A stretch of DNA of 28,648 bases from JBBQNY01 sp038330365 (GTDB lineage: Bacteria > Pseudomonadota > Gammaproteobacteria > Xanthomonadales > Ahniellaceae): positions 1 through 28,648 of the forward strand of contig JBBQNY010000018.1 in assembly GCA_038330365.1 (NCBI GenBank), written 5' to 3'. How positions within the stretch are numbered: position 1 is the first letter of the stretch; every line of letters starts with the position of its first letter. The translations under genes were made by a program, and so were the position numbers. Of this stretch, positions 15,398 to 22,115 are shown piece after piece. The notes beneath the pieces were generated by a model. It did no database searches, was not told the DNA's origin, and was given only the letters and a program-made list of their open reading frames with translations.

Positions 15398-15433
15398 AGC
15401 GGAAGGTGCTCCCATCTGAGAGCACCTTCCGCT
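15398..15433. promoter_or_regulatory. Perfect 14-bp hairpin of unknown role
   Basis: AGCGGAAGGTGCTC (15398-15411) and its exact reverse complement (15420-15433) are separated by 8 bases. It differs from both repeat families in the window and has no T tract on either side. It lies 107 bp upstream of the sulfotransferase start and about 260 bp upstream of the gamma-lyase. It could be a leader-RNA stem or a long operator. Confidence 0.5.
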
Positions 15434-15523
15434 GTACCGGCGGCACCGCTTTCGGCAGTCCCGCGGCTTCCACACTCCGGGGTGATATCACTTCCATCGT
15501 GACGTGGGGACCTCCGCGCTGTT

Positions 15524-15615
15524 GTAGGAGCGTGCTTGCGCGCGATGGCGTCATGCCAGGGCGTGCCGCTCGCTCCGTTCCAACATGGCGCCATCGCGCG
15601 CGAGCGCGCTCCTAC
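15524..15615. repeat. REP-like inverted pair 2
   Basis: Arms at 15524-15550 and 15589-15615, same family as 7917-8008 (GTAGGAGCGTGCTTGCGCGC and its inverted partner). The intervening 38 bp differs from the other copies. It lies 80 bp upstream of the gamma-lyase start. Confidence 0.9.
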
Positions 15616-15694
15616 ACCGGGTTGGTACGGGCGCGGTGGCGTCGATGGCGACGGGCCGGCACAATGGCCGACTCGCTGCAGCCATGGTTTTTCA

Positions 15695-16870
15695 ATGAGC
15701 GATCCATCAGGTAAAGCCCAAGGGCTTGGCACGCGTGCGATCCACGCCGGCCAGAGCCCGGACCCTTCGACCGGCGCGATCATGACGCCGATCTACCAGA
15801 CCTCGACCTACGTGCAGTCGAGTCCGGGCGAACACCAGGGTTTCGAGTACTCGCGCTCGCACAATCCGACGCGCTTCGCGTGGGAACGCTGCATCGCCGA
15901 TCTGGAAGGCGGCACGCGCGGGTTCGCGTTTGCATCGGGACTCGCGGCCACCGCCACCGTGCTCGACCTGCTGCCCACGGGCAGCCACGTGGTGGTGATG
16001 GACGATGTCTACGGCGGCACGTTCCGGCTGTTCGAACGCGTCAGGCGCCAGAGTGCGGGACTCGATTTCACCTTTGTTGATCTAGACGATGCCGCTGCGC
16101 TGGCCGCGGCCGTCAAGCCCAATACGCGCCTGATCTGGGCAGAGACGCCCACCAACCCCATGCTGAAACTGATCGACCTGGACAGGCTCGGACGCTTTGC
16201 GCGCGAGCGCGGCATCTGGCTGGCGGTCGACAACACTTTTGCTTCGCCCATCGTGCAGCGACCGCTTGAATACGGCGCGCACATGGTCATGCATTCGGCC
16301 ACGAAATATCTCAACGGCCATTCCGACATGGTCGGTGGCGTGCTGGTGGTCGGCGATGATTCCGAGCTCGCCGGGCGCATGGAGTTTCTGCAGAACGCGG
16401 TCGGGGCGGTGCAGGGACCGTTTGATTCGTTTCTCGCCCTGCGCGGCATCAAGACGCTGCACCTGCGCATGCGCGCGCACTGCGCGGCAGCGCTGGAGCT
16501 GGCCACCTGGCTCGAAACGCATCCACAGGTCGAGCGCGTGATCTATCCGGGGCTGGCCTCGCATCCGCAGCAGGCGCTGGCTGCGCGCCAGATGGACGGA
16601 TTTGGAGGCATCGTCAGCGTTGTCATCAAGGGCGGCTTGCCCGAGACGCGGCGCATGATGGAAGCGTGTGAGTTGTTCGGGCTGGCGGAGTCGCTCGGTG
16701 GGGTCGAGAGCCTCATCAACCACCCCGCGATCATGACGCACGCCTCCGTGCCTGCCGAGACGCGGGCGAAACTCGGCATCTCCGACAATCTGGTTCGGCT
16801 CTCGGTGGGTGTGGAAGACGTCGAGGATCTGCGCCGCGAACTCGACGGCGCCCTGCGGGCCGCTGCATGA
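15695..16870 (+). CDS. metB: Cystathionine gamma-lyase / gamma-synthase family enzyme
   Basis: PLP enzyme of the Cys/Met metabolism family, 391 residues. The PLP lysine is K204 in MHSATKYLNGHSD; SGLAATATVL, VYGGTFRLF, ETPTNPMLK and DNTFASPI are the expected family blocks, and the C-terminal ESLGGVESLINHPA is typical of gamma-lyase/synthase. With cbs upstream, a lyase role (cystathionine to cysteine, 2-oxobutyrate and ammonia) is most likely; gamma-synthase activity cannot be excluded from sequence alone. The start ATG 15695 gives MSDPSGKAQGLGTRAIHAGQ, the normal N-terminus, but has no visible Shine-Dalgarno. It overlaps the next gene by 4 bases (ATGA). Confidence 0.92.
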   Translation: MSDPSGKAQGLGTRAIHAGQSPDPSTGAIMTPIYQTSTYVQSSPGEHQGFEYSRSHNPTRFAWERCIADLEGGTRGFAFASGLAATATVLDLLPTGSHVVVMDDVYGGTFRLFERVRRQSAGLDFTFVDLDDAAALAAAVKPNTRLIWAETPTNPMLKLIDLDRLGRFARERGIWLAVDNTFASPIVQRPLEYGAHMVMHSATKYLNGHSDMVGGVLVVGDDSELAGRMEFLQNAVGAVQGPFDSFLALRGIKTLHLRMRAHCAAALELATWLETHPQVERVIYPGLASHPQQALAARQMDGFGGIVSVVIKGGLPETRRMMEACELFGLAESLGGVESLINHPAIMTHASVPAETRAKLGISDNLVRLSVGVEDVEDLRRELDGALRAAA

Positions 16871-17520
16871 ATTCGGAGCGCCCGGTGCTGCTGTTCGACC
16901 TGGACGGTACGCTTATCGATTCCTTTCAGGGCATCGTGCGCTGCATCGAGCATGCGTTCGACCAGCTCGGGGAGGCGCCACCCGCGCCGGAGGCGCTGCG
17001 CGACTGGATCGGGCCACCGCTGCGCGTGAGCTTCGGCAGCTGGTTCGGCGATCCGGTGGACGCGCGCATTGAGACGGCGGTTGCGCACTATCGCACGCGC
17101 TTCGACTGCGTCGGCTGGCAGGAGCACACGATCTACCCTGGAATTGCGGAGGCCGTCGCGGAACTCGCAGCTGCGGGGCATCGCATGGCGGTGGTCACCG
17201 CCAAGAACGAGCTGCACGCGCAGCGCATCGTCGAAAGCCTGCCCTTCTCGCGCCATTTCGAGGACGTGATCGGCGCGACGCTCGATGCCTCGCGCAGCGA
17301 CAAGACGGAACTGATCGCCGAAGCGCTGGTGCGACTCAACGTGCCGCCTTCGGCGTGCACGATGCTGGGCGATCGACGCTTTGATATCGCGGGCGCGCGC
17401 GACCATGGCATGCATTCTGTCGGCGTGCTCTGGGGCTTCGGCACGCGTGAGGAACTTGAGCGCGCCGGCGCCGATGCGCTGGTGGCAGCACCGGCCAATC
17501 TTCCCTCCGCTTTCGCCTGA
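16867..17520 (+). CDS. HAD-superfamily phosphatase (phosphoglycolate phosphatase-like)
   Basis: 217 residues, cytoplasmic phosphatase of the HAD_2 type. Motif I is FDLDGTLID, with nucleophile D11 and acid/base D13; motif II is VVTAKN; a lysine in the SDKTELI stretch serves motif III; motif IV is LGDRRFDIAGA. The helical cap lies between motifs I and II and includes DWIGPPLRVSFG, common in phosphoglycolate-phosphatase-like members. The true substrate is unknown. The start codon overlaps the gamma-lyase stop (ATGA), so the two are translationally coupled. Two REP-like pairs follow it. Confidence 0.85.
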   Translation: MNSERPVLLFDLDGTLIDSFQGIVRCIEHAFDQLGEAPPAPEALRDWIGPPLRVSFGSWFGDPVDARIETAVAHYRTRFDCVGWQEHTIYPGIAEAVAELAAAGHRMAVVTAKNELHAQRIVESLPFSRHFEDVIGATLDASRSDKTELIAEALVRLNVPPSACTMLGDRRFDIAGARDHGMHSVGVLWGFGTREELERAGADALVAAPANLPSAFA

Positions 17521-17539
17521 GGGATTGACGCGAGTCGCG

Positions 17540-17611
17540 GCAGGAGCGACGCGGTCGTGGATTCTGCGCTCCGCACATCCATGCCGCCATCGCGCGTCAA
17601 CGCGCTCCTAC
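17540..17611. repeat. REP-like inverted pair 3, left arm degenerate
   Basis: The right arm at 17585-17611 is intact (CGCCATCGCGCGTCAACGCG and following bases), while the left arm (from 17540, GCAGGAGCGACGCGG) has decayed. Confidence 0.75.
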
Positions 17612-17647
17612 ACGAGGCTTGAACATCGCGCGTCGCCCGAAATTTTT

Positions 17648-17739
17648 GCAGGAGCGCGCTTGCGCGCGATGGCGTCATGTTGGCGTGGGTCTTACGCTCC
17701 GCTTGCGAATGCCGCCATCGCGCGTCAACGCGCTCCTAC
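17648..17739. repeat. REP-like inverted pair 4
   Basis: Arms at 17648-17674 and 17713-17739. The right arm and flank are identical to those of pair 3 (offset 128 bp), so the two pairs probably arose by tandem duplication or adjacent insertion. Confidence 0.88.
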
Positions 17740-17832
17740 ACGAGGTGAGCACATCGTGCGTCAACGCGCCTTTGGCACGAGGCCCATGCATCGGGCGGAC
17801 GGCATGGCGCTCCGGCTGTCATGGCAGCGACC

Positions 17833-17838
17833 TACAAT
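17833..17838 (+). promoter_or_regulatory. Candidate -10 box for pyk
   Basis: TACAAT lies 28 bp upstream of the pyk start, after the REP pairs. No clear -35 hexamer. Confidence 0.35.
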
Positions 17839-17865
17839 GACCGCTGACCCTGCGGGAACTACGCG

Positions 17866-19332
17866 ATGACCGAACCGGCCCGCCGCACCAAGATCATTGC
17901 AACGCTTGGCCCTGCCACGGACGCTCCCGGCGTGCTGGAGGCGCTGGTGCGCGCCGGAGTGGACGTGGTTCGACTGAATTTCTCGCACGGCGACCATGCG
18001 GCGCAGGCCGCGCGCGCCCAGGCTGTGCGCTCGATGGCCGCGAGCCTCGGGCGCGAGGTCGGCATCCTTGCCGACCTGCAGGGTCCGAAGATCCGTATCG
18101 AGCGTTTTGCCACAGGCCGCGTGGTCCTGAAGGAAGGCGATCCGTTCACGCTCATCGCGTCGACCGCGGCGCCACCGGGCGACCACACGCAGGTGGGCGT
18201 CAGTTATCTCGGACTCGTCGACGACGTACGCGCCGGCGACATGCTGCTGTTGGACGACGGACTGATGCAGCTCGAGGTCCACCGCATCGATGGCGCGCGC
18301 ATCGAGACGCGCGTGGTCACCGACGGAGAACTGTCGGACCGCAAGGGCCTCAACCGTCTCGGCGGCGGGTTGTCTCTGGGTGCGCTGACCGACAAGGATC
18401 GCGCCGACATCAAGGCGGCCGCTGCCATCGGCGTCGATTTCCTGGCGGTGTCGTTTTGCCGGGACGCGTCCGACATCGAGCAGGCGCGCTCGCTGGCGCT
18501 TGCGGCGGGCCTGCGTGCCGGCATCGTCGCCAAGATCGAACGCGCGGAGTCCATCGTGAATCTCGATGCCATCATCCGCGCCAGCGATGCGGTGATGGTG
18601 GCCCGCGGCGATCTCGGTGTCGAAATTGGCGATGCCGAGCTGCCGGGCCTGCAGAAAAAGATCATCCGCGAGTCACTGGCCCGCGGGCGCATGGTCATCA
18701 CCGCCACGCAGATGCTGCAGTCGATGGTGTCCTCGCCCATTCCCACGCGCGCCGAAGTGCTCGATGTCGCCAATGCCGTGATCGACGGCACCGATGCAGT
18801 GATGCTGTCGCAGGAGTCCGCCGCCGGCGCCTATCCGCTCAAGGCGGTGGAGGCCATGGTGCGCATCTGTCGCGGCGCCGAGCGCCAGTTCGACGCGGAC
18901 ACCGACTTCGAGGCCGAGCCGCGCGATCTTGAGCGCGTGGACCAGGCCATCGCGATGGCCGGCATGTTCATCGCGGAGCACATCCAGGTTCGGGCCATCC
19001 TGGCGTTGACCGAATCCGGCAACACGGCGCGATGGCTGTCCCGCTATCGCTCACCGGTGCCGATCTTCGGACTGTCGCGACACGAACATGCGCGTCGCTG
19101 GATGGCGCTCATGCGCGACGTCTATCCGGTTGCCTACGACTCCCGCGGCAAGACCTCGGGCCAGGCCGCACGCGAGTCGATCCGGATGCTGCACGCGCGT
19201 GGCGACCTGGCTGCCGGCGATCGCGTGCTGTTCACCAGCGGTGACACCATGGAACAGCGCGGCGCGACCAACACGCTGCGCTTCCTGCAGGTCGGGGCCG
19301 CCGGGGAAGCCGAGGGGCTCGACACGCTGTAG
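17866..19332 (+). CDS. pyk: Pyruvate kinase
   Basis: Glycolytic enzyme converting phosphoenolpyruvate and ADP to pyruvate and ATP. 488 residues, the usual bacterial length. N-terminal RTKIIATLGPAT; RLNFSHGDH carries substrate-binding residues; LADLQGPKIRIERF opens the B domain. The signature IVAKIERAESI holds the catalytic lysine, and MVARGDLGVEIG, TATQMLQSM and DGTDAVMLSQESAAG are classical PK blocks. The C-terminal domain (ALTESGNTARWLSRY) is complete. The start ATG 17866 is preceded by only a weak GGGAA. It is followed by fda after 59 bp, an order seen in xanthomonads, consistent with a glycolytic operon whose upstream members are absent here. Confidence 0.96.
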   Translation: MTEPARRTKIIATLGPATDAPGVLEALVRAGVDVVRLNFSHGDHAAQAARAQAVRSMAASLGREVGILADLQGPKIRIERFATGRVVLKEGDPFTLIASTAAPPGDHTQVGVSYLGLVDDVRAGDMLLLDDGLMQLEVHRIDGARIETRVVTDGELSDRKGLNRLGGGLSLGALTDKDRADIKAAAAIGVDFLAVSFCRDASDIEQARSLALAAGLRAGIVAKIERAESIVNLDAIIRASDAVMVARGDLGVEIGDAELPGLQKKIIRESLARGRMVITATQMLQSMVSSPIPTRAEVLDVANAVIDGTDAVMLSQESAAGAYPLKAVEAMVRICRGAERQFDADTDFEAEPRDLERVDQAIAMAGMFIAEHIQVRAILALTESGNTARWLSRYRSPVPIFGLSRHEHARRWMALMRDVYPVAYDSRGKTSGQAARESIRMLHARGDLAAGDRVLFTSGDTMEQRGATNTLRFLQVGAAGEAEGLDTL

Positions 19333-19353
19333 GGTCCCCAAGTGCGTCTGCAC

Positions 19354-19359
19354 TAGAAT
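19354..19359 (+). promoter_or_regulatory. Candidate -10 box for fda
   Basis: TAGAAT in the 59-bp pyk-fda gap, 33 bp before the fda start. There is no good -35; fda may also be transcribed from pyk. Confidence 0.3.
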
Positions 19360-19391
19360 CGCGGCTCGCAGACACCGGAAAGGAAGTGACC

Positions 19392-20393
19392 ATGAGCATC
19401 GAGCAGATCATCGAGACCGCACAGGCCATGGTTGCGCCCGGCAAGGGCATCATCGCCATCGACGAGTCGACCGGAACGATCCAGAAGCGCTTCGACAGCG
19501 TCGGCATCGAGTGCACCGAGGCGAACAGGCGCGCCTATCGCGAAATGTTGCTGACCACGCCCGACCTGTCGGACCACATTTCCGGCGCGATCCTGTACGA
19601 CGAGACACTGCGCCAGTCGAGCCGCACCGGCCGTCGTTTCACCGAAATCATGGCCGAGGCCGGCATCCTGCCCGGCATCAAGGTGGACCGGGGCGCGCAT
19701 CCGCTGGCCGGATTTCCCGACGAGATGGTGACCGAGGGCCTCGATGGCCTGCGCGATCGCCTCCGCGAATATGCCGATCTCGGAGCGCGCTTCGCGAAGT
19801 GGCGAGCCGTCATCACCATCGGCGCGGATGCGCCGACCGCCACGTGCATGGAATCGAACGCGCACGCACTGGCGCGCTACGCCGCCCTCTGCCAGGAAGC
19901 CGGCATCGTGCCGATGGTCGAGCCCGAGGTGCTGATGGATGGCGAACACGACATCGACACCGCCTACGACGTCACCGAGGCGGTGCTGCGGTCGCTGTTC
20001 ACGGCGCTCTACGATCACGGCGTGATCCTCGAGGGCACCATCCTCAAGGCGAGCATGGTCCTGCCGGGCAAGTCCTGCCCGGAGCAGGCGGACGTCGACG
20101 ATGTGGCGGAATACACGCTGCGTTGCCTGCGCGCCTGCGTACCGGCCACCGTTCCCGGCATCGTGTTCCTCTCCGGCGGACAGAGCGACGAGAACGCCAC
20201 CGCGCACCTCAACGCCATGAACCAGGTCGAGAATCTGCCGTGGCCGCTGTCTTTTTCCTACGGCCGCGCCATGCAGACCGCTGCCTTGACGCACTGGGCC
20301 AAGGACATGAACTCCAACTTCGCCGAGGCGCAACGCATGGTCGCGAAACGCGCCCGCGACAACGGTCTCGCAGCGCTAGGGCAGTGGCGCTGA
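19392..20393 (+). CDS. fda: Class I fructose-bisphosphate aldolase
   Basis: Schiff-base aldolase that reversibly splits fructose 1,6-bisphosphate into dihydroxyacetone phosphate and glyceraldehyde 3-phosphate. 333 residues, of the animal/plant-like class I type. N-terminal GKGIIAIDESTGTIQKRF and the Schiff-base lysine K219 in LEGTILKASMVLPG are present, with VEPEVLMDGEHDI and FLSGGQSDENATAHLNAMN as further family blocks. The final residues GLAALGQWR differ from the C-terminal tyrosine tail of animal enzymes. The start ATG 19392 is chosen over GTG 19386 because GGAAAGGAAG lies just upstream. A small iron-sulfur gene begins 10 bp after its stop. Confidence 0.95.
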   Translation: MSIEQIIETAQAMVAPGKGIIAIDESTGTIQKRFDSVGIECTEANRRAYREMLLTTPDLSDHISGAILYDETLRQSSRTGRRFTEIMAEAGILPGIKVDRGAHPLAGFPDEMVTEGLDGLRDRLREYADLGARFAKWRAVITIGADAPTATCMESNAHALARYAALCQEAGIVPMVEPEVLMDGEHDIDTAYDVTEAVLRSLFTALYDHGVILEGTILKASMVLPGKSCPEQADVDDVAEYTLRCLRACVPATVPGIVFLSGGQSDENATAHLNAMNQVENLPWPLSFSYGRAMQTAALTHWAKDMNSNFAEAQRMVAKRARDNGLAALGQWR

Positions 20394-20403
20394 CGCGCGC
20401 GCT

Positions 20404-20664
20404 TTGAATCAGCGACCGCCGGGGGAGATCCGGGCCCGCCTTCCATTCGTGGTGCAACTTGAGGAAGGCGAGCAGCGTCGCTGGTGTGGGTGCGGGAACA
20501 GCGCCTCGGTGCCCTGGTGCGACGGTTCGAGATCGACCTGCACGGAACGATCGCGCGGATTCTCGATCCAAAAGGCGCGCACCGCCTGGTTGTGCGCCTG
20601 TCTGCGTACCGCAGACCCGCCGTTTTGCGACGGCTCCCACTCCCTTGCAGACGATGCTTTCTGA
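20404..20664 (+). CDS. Dual CDGSH iron-sulfur domain protein
   Basis: 86 residues with two CDGSH-type motifs, which normally bind one [2Fe-2S] cluster each through three cysteines and one histidine. Motif 2 is complete: C64, C66, C75 and H79 (LCACLRTADPPFCDGSH). Motif 1 has C28, C30 and C39 (WCGCGNSASVPWCDGS), but the ligand histidine is replaced by R43 (AGA codon at 20530). No frameshift explains it, since the spacing to motif 2 is normal. The N-terminal RARLPFVVQLEEGEQ is typical of the bacterial family. The start is TTG at 20404; no ATG or GTG fits. The stop overlaps the adaptor gene start (TGATG). Role unknown: redox or iron-sulfur handling. Confidence 0.8.
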   Translation: MNQRPPGEIRARLPFVVQLEEGEQRRWCGCGNSASVPWCDGSRSTCTERSRGFSIQKARTAWLCACLRTADPPFCDGSHSLADDAF

Positions 20665-21824
20665 TGCGACTCCCCTTCGAACGGTCTCGCGGCTCCGCGA
20701 TTTTTTCCGCGCGACTGCTGACTGCCGTGGCCGTGCTGGTGCTGGTGATGCTGAGCGCTGCCTGCAGTCGCGACGACGAGCCTCGGCGGGAGCGGGGTGG
20801 ACGCGGTGGTGGCGGGCAAAAGACTGTCGGCGTCGTGCTGGTCGCGGCCGAGCGCGCTTCCTGGGGAGACGTATTACCGGCCACGGGGACCGCGCAGGCC
20901 AACGAGTCCGTGACCCTCACCGCCAATGGCACCGAACGGGCCACGCGCGTGGCCTTCGACGACGGTGACAAAGTCGCAGCGGGCCAGGTTCTTGTCGAAC
21001 TCGCCAGCAGCGAGGAAAACGCAGGCATCGCCGAGGCGCAGGCTGCCGTCGGCGAGGCCGAACGGCAGGTGCGGCGACTCGAGCCGCTGGCCGAACGCGG
21101 CATCGTTGCGCGCGCGGAACTCGAGACCCAGCGCGGCGTGCGCGACGCCGCCCGTGCGCGGGTGGCTTCGGCGCGGGCACGTCTCGGCGACCGGGTGATC
21201 CGCGCGCCTTTCGCAGGCGTGTTGGGACTGCGCCGCATCAGCACGGGCGTGGTGCTTGGCCCTGGCGATCCCATCGTGACGCTGGACGATGTGTCCAGCA
21301 TCAAGCTCGATCTTGCGATTCCCGAGCGCGATCTCGGCCGGGTGCACGCGGGTGAGCAGGTTGCCGCCACCGCGGCGGCATTCCCGGGCGAGCATTTCGG
21401 CGGGCAGATCACGGCGGTAGACAGCCGCATCGAACCCGCCTCGAGGACGGCCACGGTGCGCGTGCGCATCGACAACCCCGACGCCCGACTCCGGCCCGGC
21501 ATGCTGCTGAGCGTGGCGCTGGTGGCCGCGGCTCGCGACGCCGTCGTGGTGCCGGAAATCGCCGTGCAGGGACGCGGCGAAACGCAGTACGTGATGGTGG
21601 CCGGTCCTGGAGGCGTCGCGCGTGAGCGTTCGGTTGAAGTCGGCTCCCGACGCGCCGGCATGGTCGAGATTACACAAGGACTCGAGCCTGGCGAGAGAAT
21701 CGTGACTGATGGTCTGGTCAAGCTTCGAGATGGTGCCCGCATCGAGGAAGTCGACATTCACGGCCAGCCGGTGAAGGCAGCTCTGCGGTCGGCCGCTTCC
21801 GGCAAACCAGAAATGAGCGATTGA
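20664..21824 (+). CDS. RND efflux periplasmic adaptor (membrane fusion protein) lipoprotein
   Basis: 386 residues. The adaptor that links an inner-membrane RND pump to an outer-membrane channel. The N-terminal signal peptide ends LSAAC, with C34 as the lipidated residue, followed by an Arg/Gly-rich linker. The core has the barrel-sandwich halves (VAFDDGDKVAAGQVLVEL; GDRVIRAPFAGVLGLRRIS), a short alpha-hairpin (about residues 125-175), and beta-barrel and membrane-proximal parts (SIKLDLAIPERDLGRV; RPGMLLSVALV; QGLEPGERIVTDGLVKLRDG). The start at 20664 overlaps the iron-sulfur gene stop by one base. The matching pump follows after 291 bp containing a repeat remnant. Substrate unknown. Confidence 0.92.
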   Translation: MRLPFERSRGSAIFSARLLTAVAVLVLVMLSAACSRDDEPRRERGGRGGGGQKTVGVVLVAAERASWGDVLPATGTAQANESVTLTANGTERATRVAFDDGDKVAAGQVLVELASSEENAGIAEAQAAVGEAERQVRRLEPLAERGIVARAELETQRGVRDAARARVASARARLGDRVIRAPFAGVLGLRRISTGVVLGPGDPIVTLDDVSSIKLDLAIPERDLGRVHAGEQVAATAAAFPGEHFGGQITAVDSRIEPASRTATVRVRIDNPDARLRPGMLLSVALVAAARDAVVVPEIAVQGRGETQYVMVAGPGGVARERSVEVGSRRAGMVEITQGLEPGERIVTDGLVKLRDGARIEEVDIHGQPVKAALRSAASGKPEMSD

Positions 21825-21873
21825 TTCGGTGAGTCTGCTTTTTGGGTTCAATCGGCGGTCACGGCTCGGGATT

Positions 21874-21940
21874 CGCGTTGTTCAACATGACGCGGGGACT
21901 CGGACCCTCACCCCCAGCCCCTCTCCCGGAGGGCGAGGGG
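21874..21940. repeat. Right-end-like copy of the DUF559-element repeat
   Basis: CGCGTTG...ATGACGCGGGG, then CGGACCCTCACCCCCAGCCC and the decayed hairpin CTCTCCCGGAGGGCGAGGGG, reproduce the order of the right end at 2565-2631. It lies alone between the RND adaptor and pump genes, with no left end or nuclease gene. Confidence 0.75.
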
Positions 21941-22115
21941 AGTTGTCGACGGCGACCGGAAGCATTCTCGCTGTCTCGAAATCCCGGGCAGTGAAGGCCA
22001 GGCCGGATTGCCGTCGCATGGAAGCGTGCTTGCCTCAATGCGCAATCCGCTTTCCCCTCACGCCTGCCTGCACCCTGTTTGATTCGCGACAGGCGTGCAA
22101 CGCGGGATCGAAGGA

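Larger units (their letters stand above)
15292..15694. other. Divergent intergenic region between sulfotransferase and gamma-lyase
   Basis: About 400 bp with no supportable gene. It holds a perfect 14-bp stem hairpin (15398-15433) and a REP-like inverted pair (15524-15615). The last 80 bp before the gamma-lyase hold no evident promoter beyond CACAAT at 15661. Confidence 0.5.
17521..17865. other. Intergenic region filled by two REP-like pairs
   Basis: 345 bp without a gene between the HAD phosphatase and pyk. It carries two REP-like pairs (17540-17611 and 17648-17739), a further partial arm-like stretch around 17757-17770, and the pyk promoter region. Confidence 0.6.

Noticed and set aside
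15425..15460. T-box-like stretch (GTACCGGCGGCACCGC) upstream of the gamma-lyase
   Set aside because: No specifier stem or terminator can be drawn, and T-boxes are not expected in this group of bacteria.
20404..20664. Frameshift in the CDGSH gene to explain the missing histidine
   Set aside because: Spacing between motifs is normal and both sides stay in one frame; a single His-to-Arg replacement explains it.
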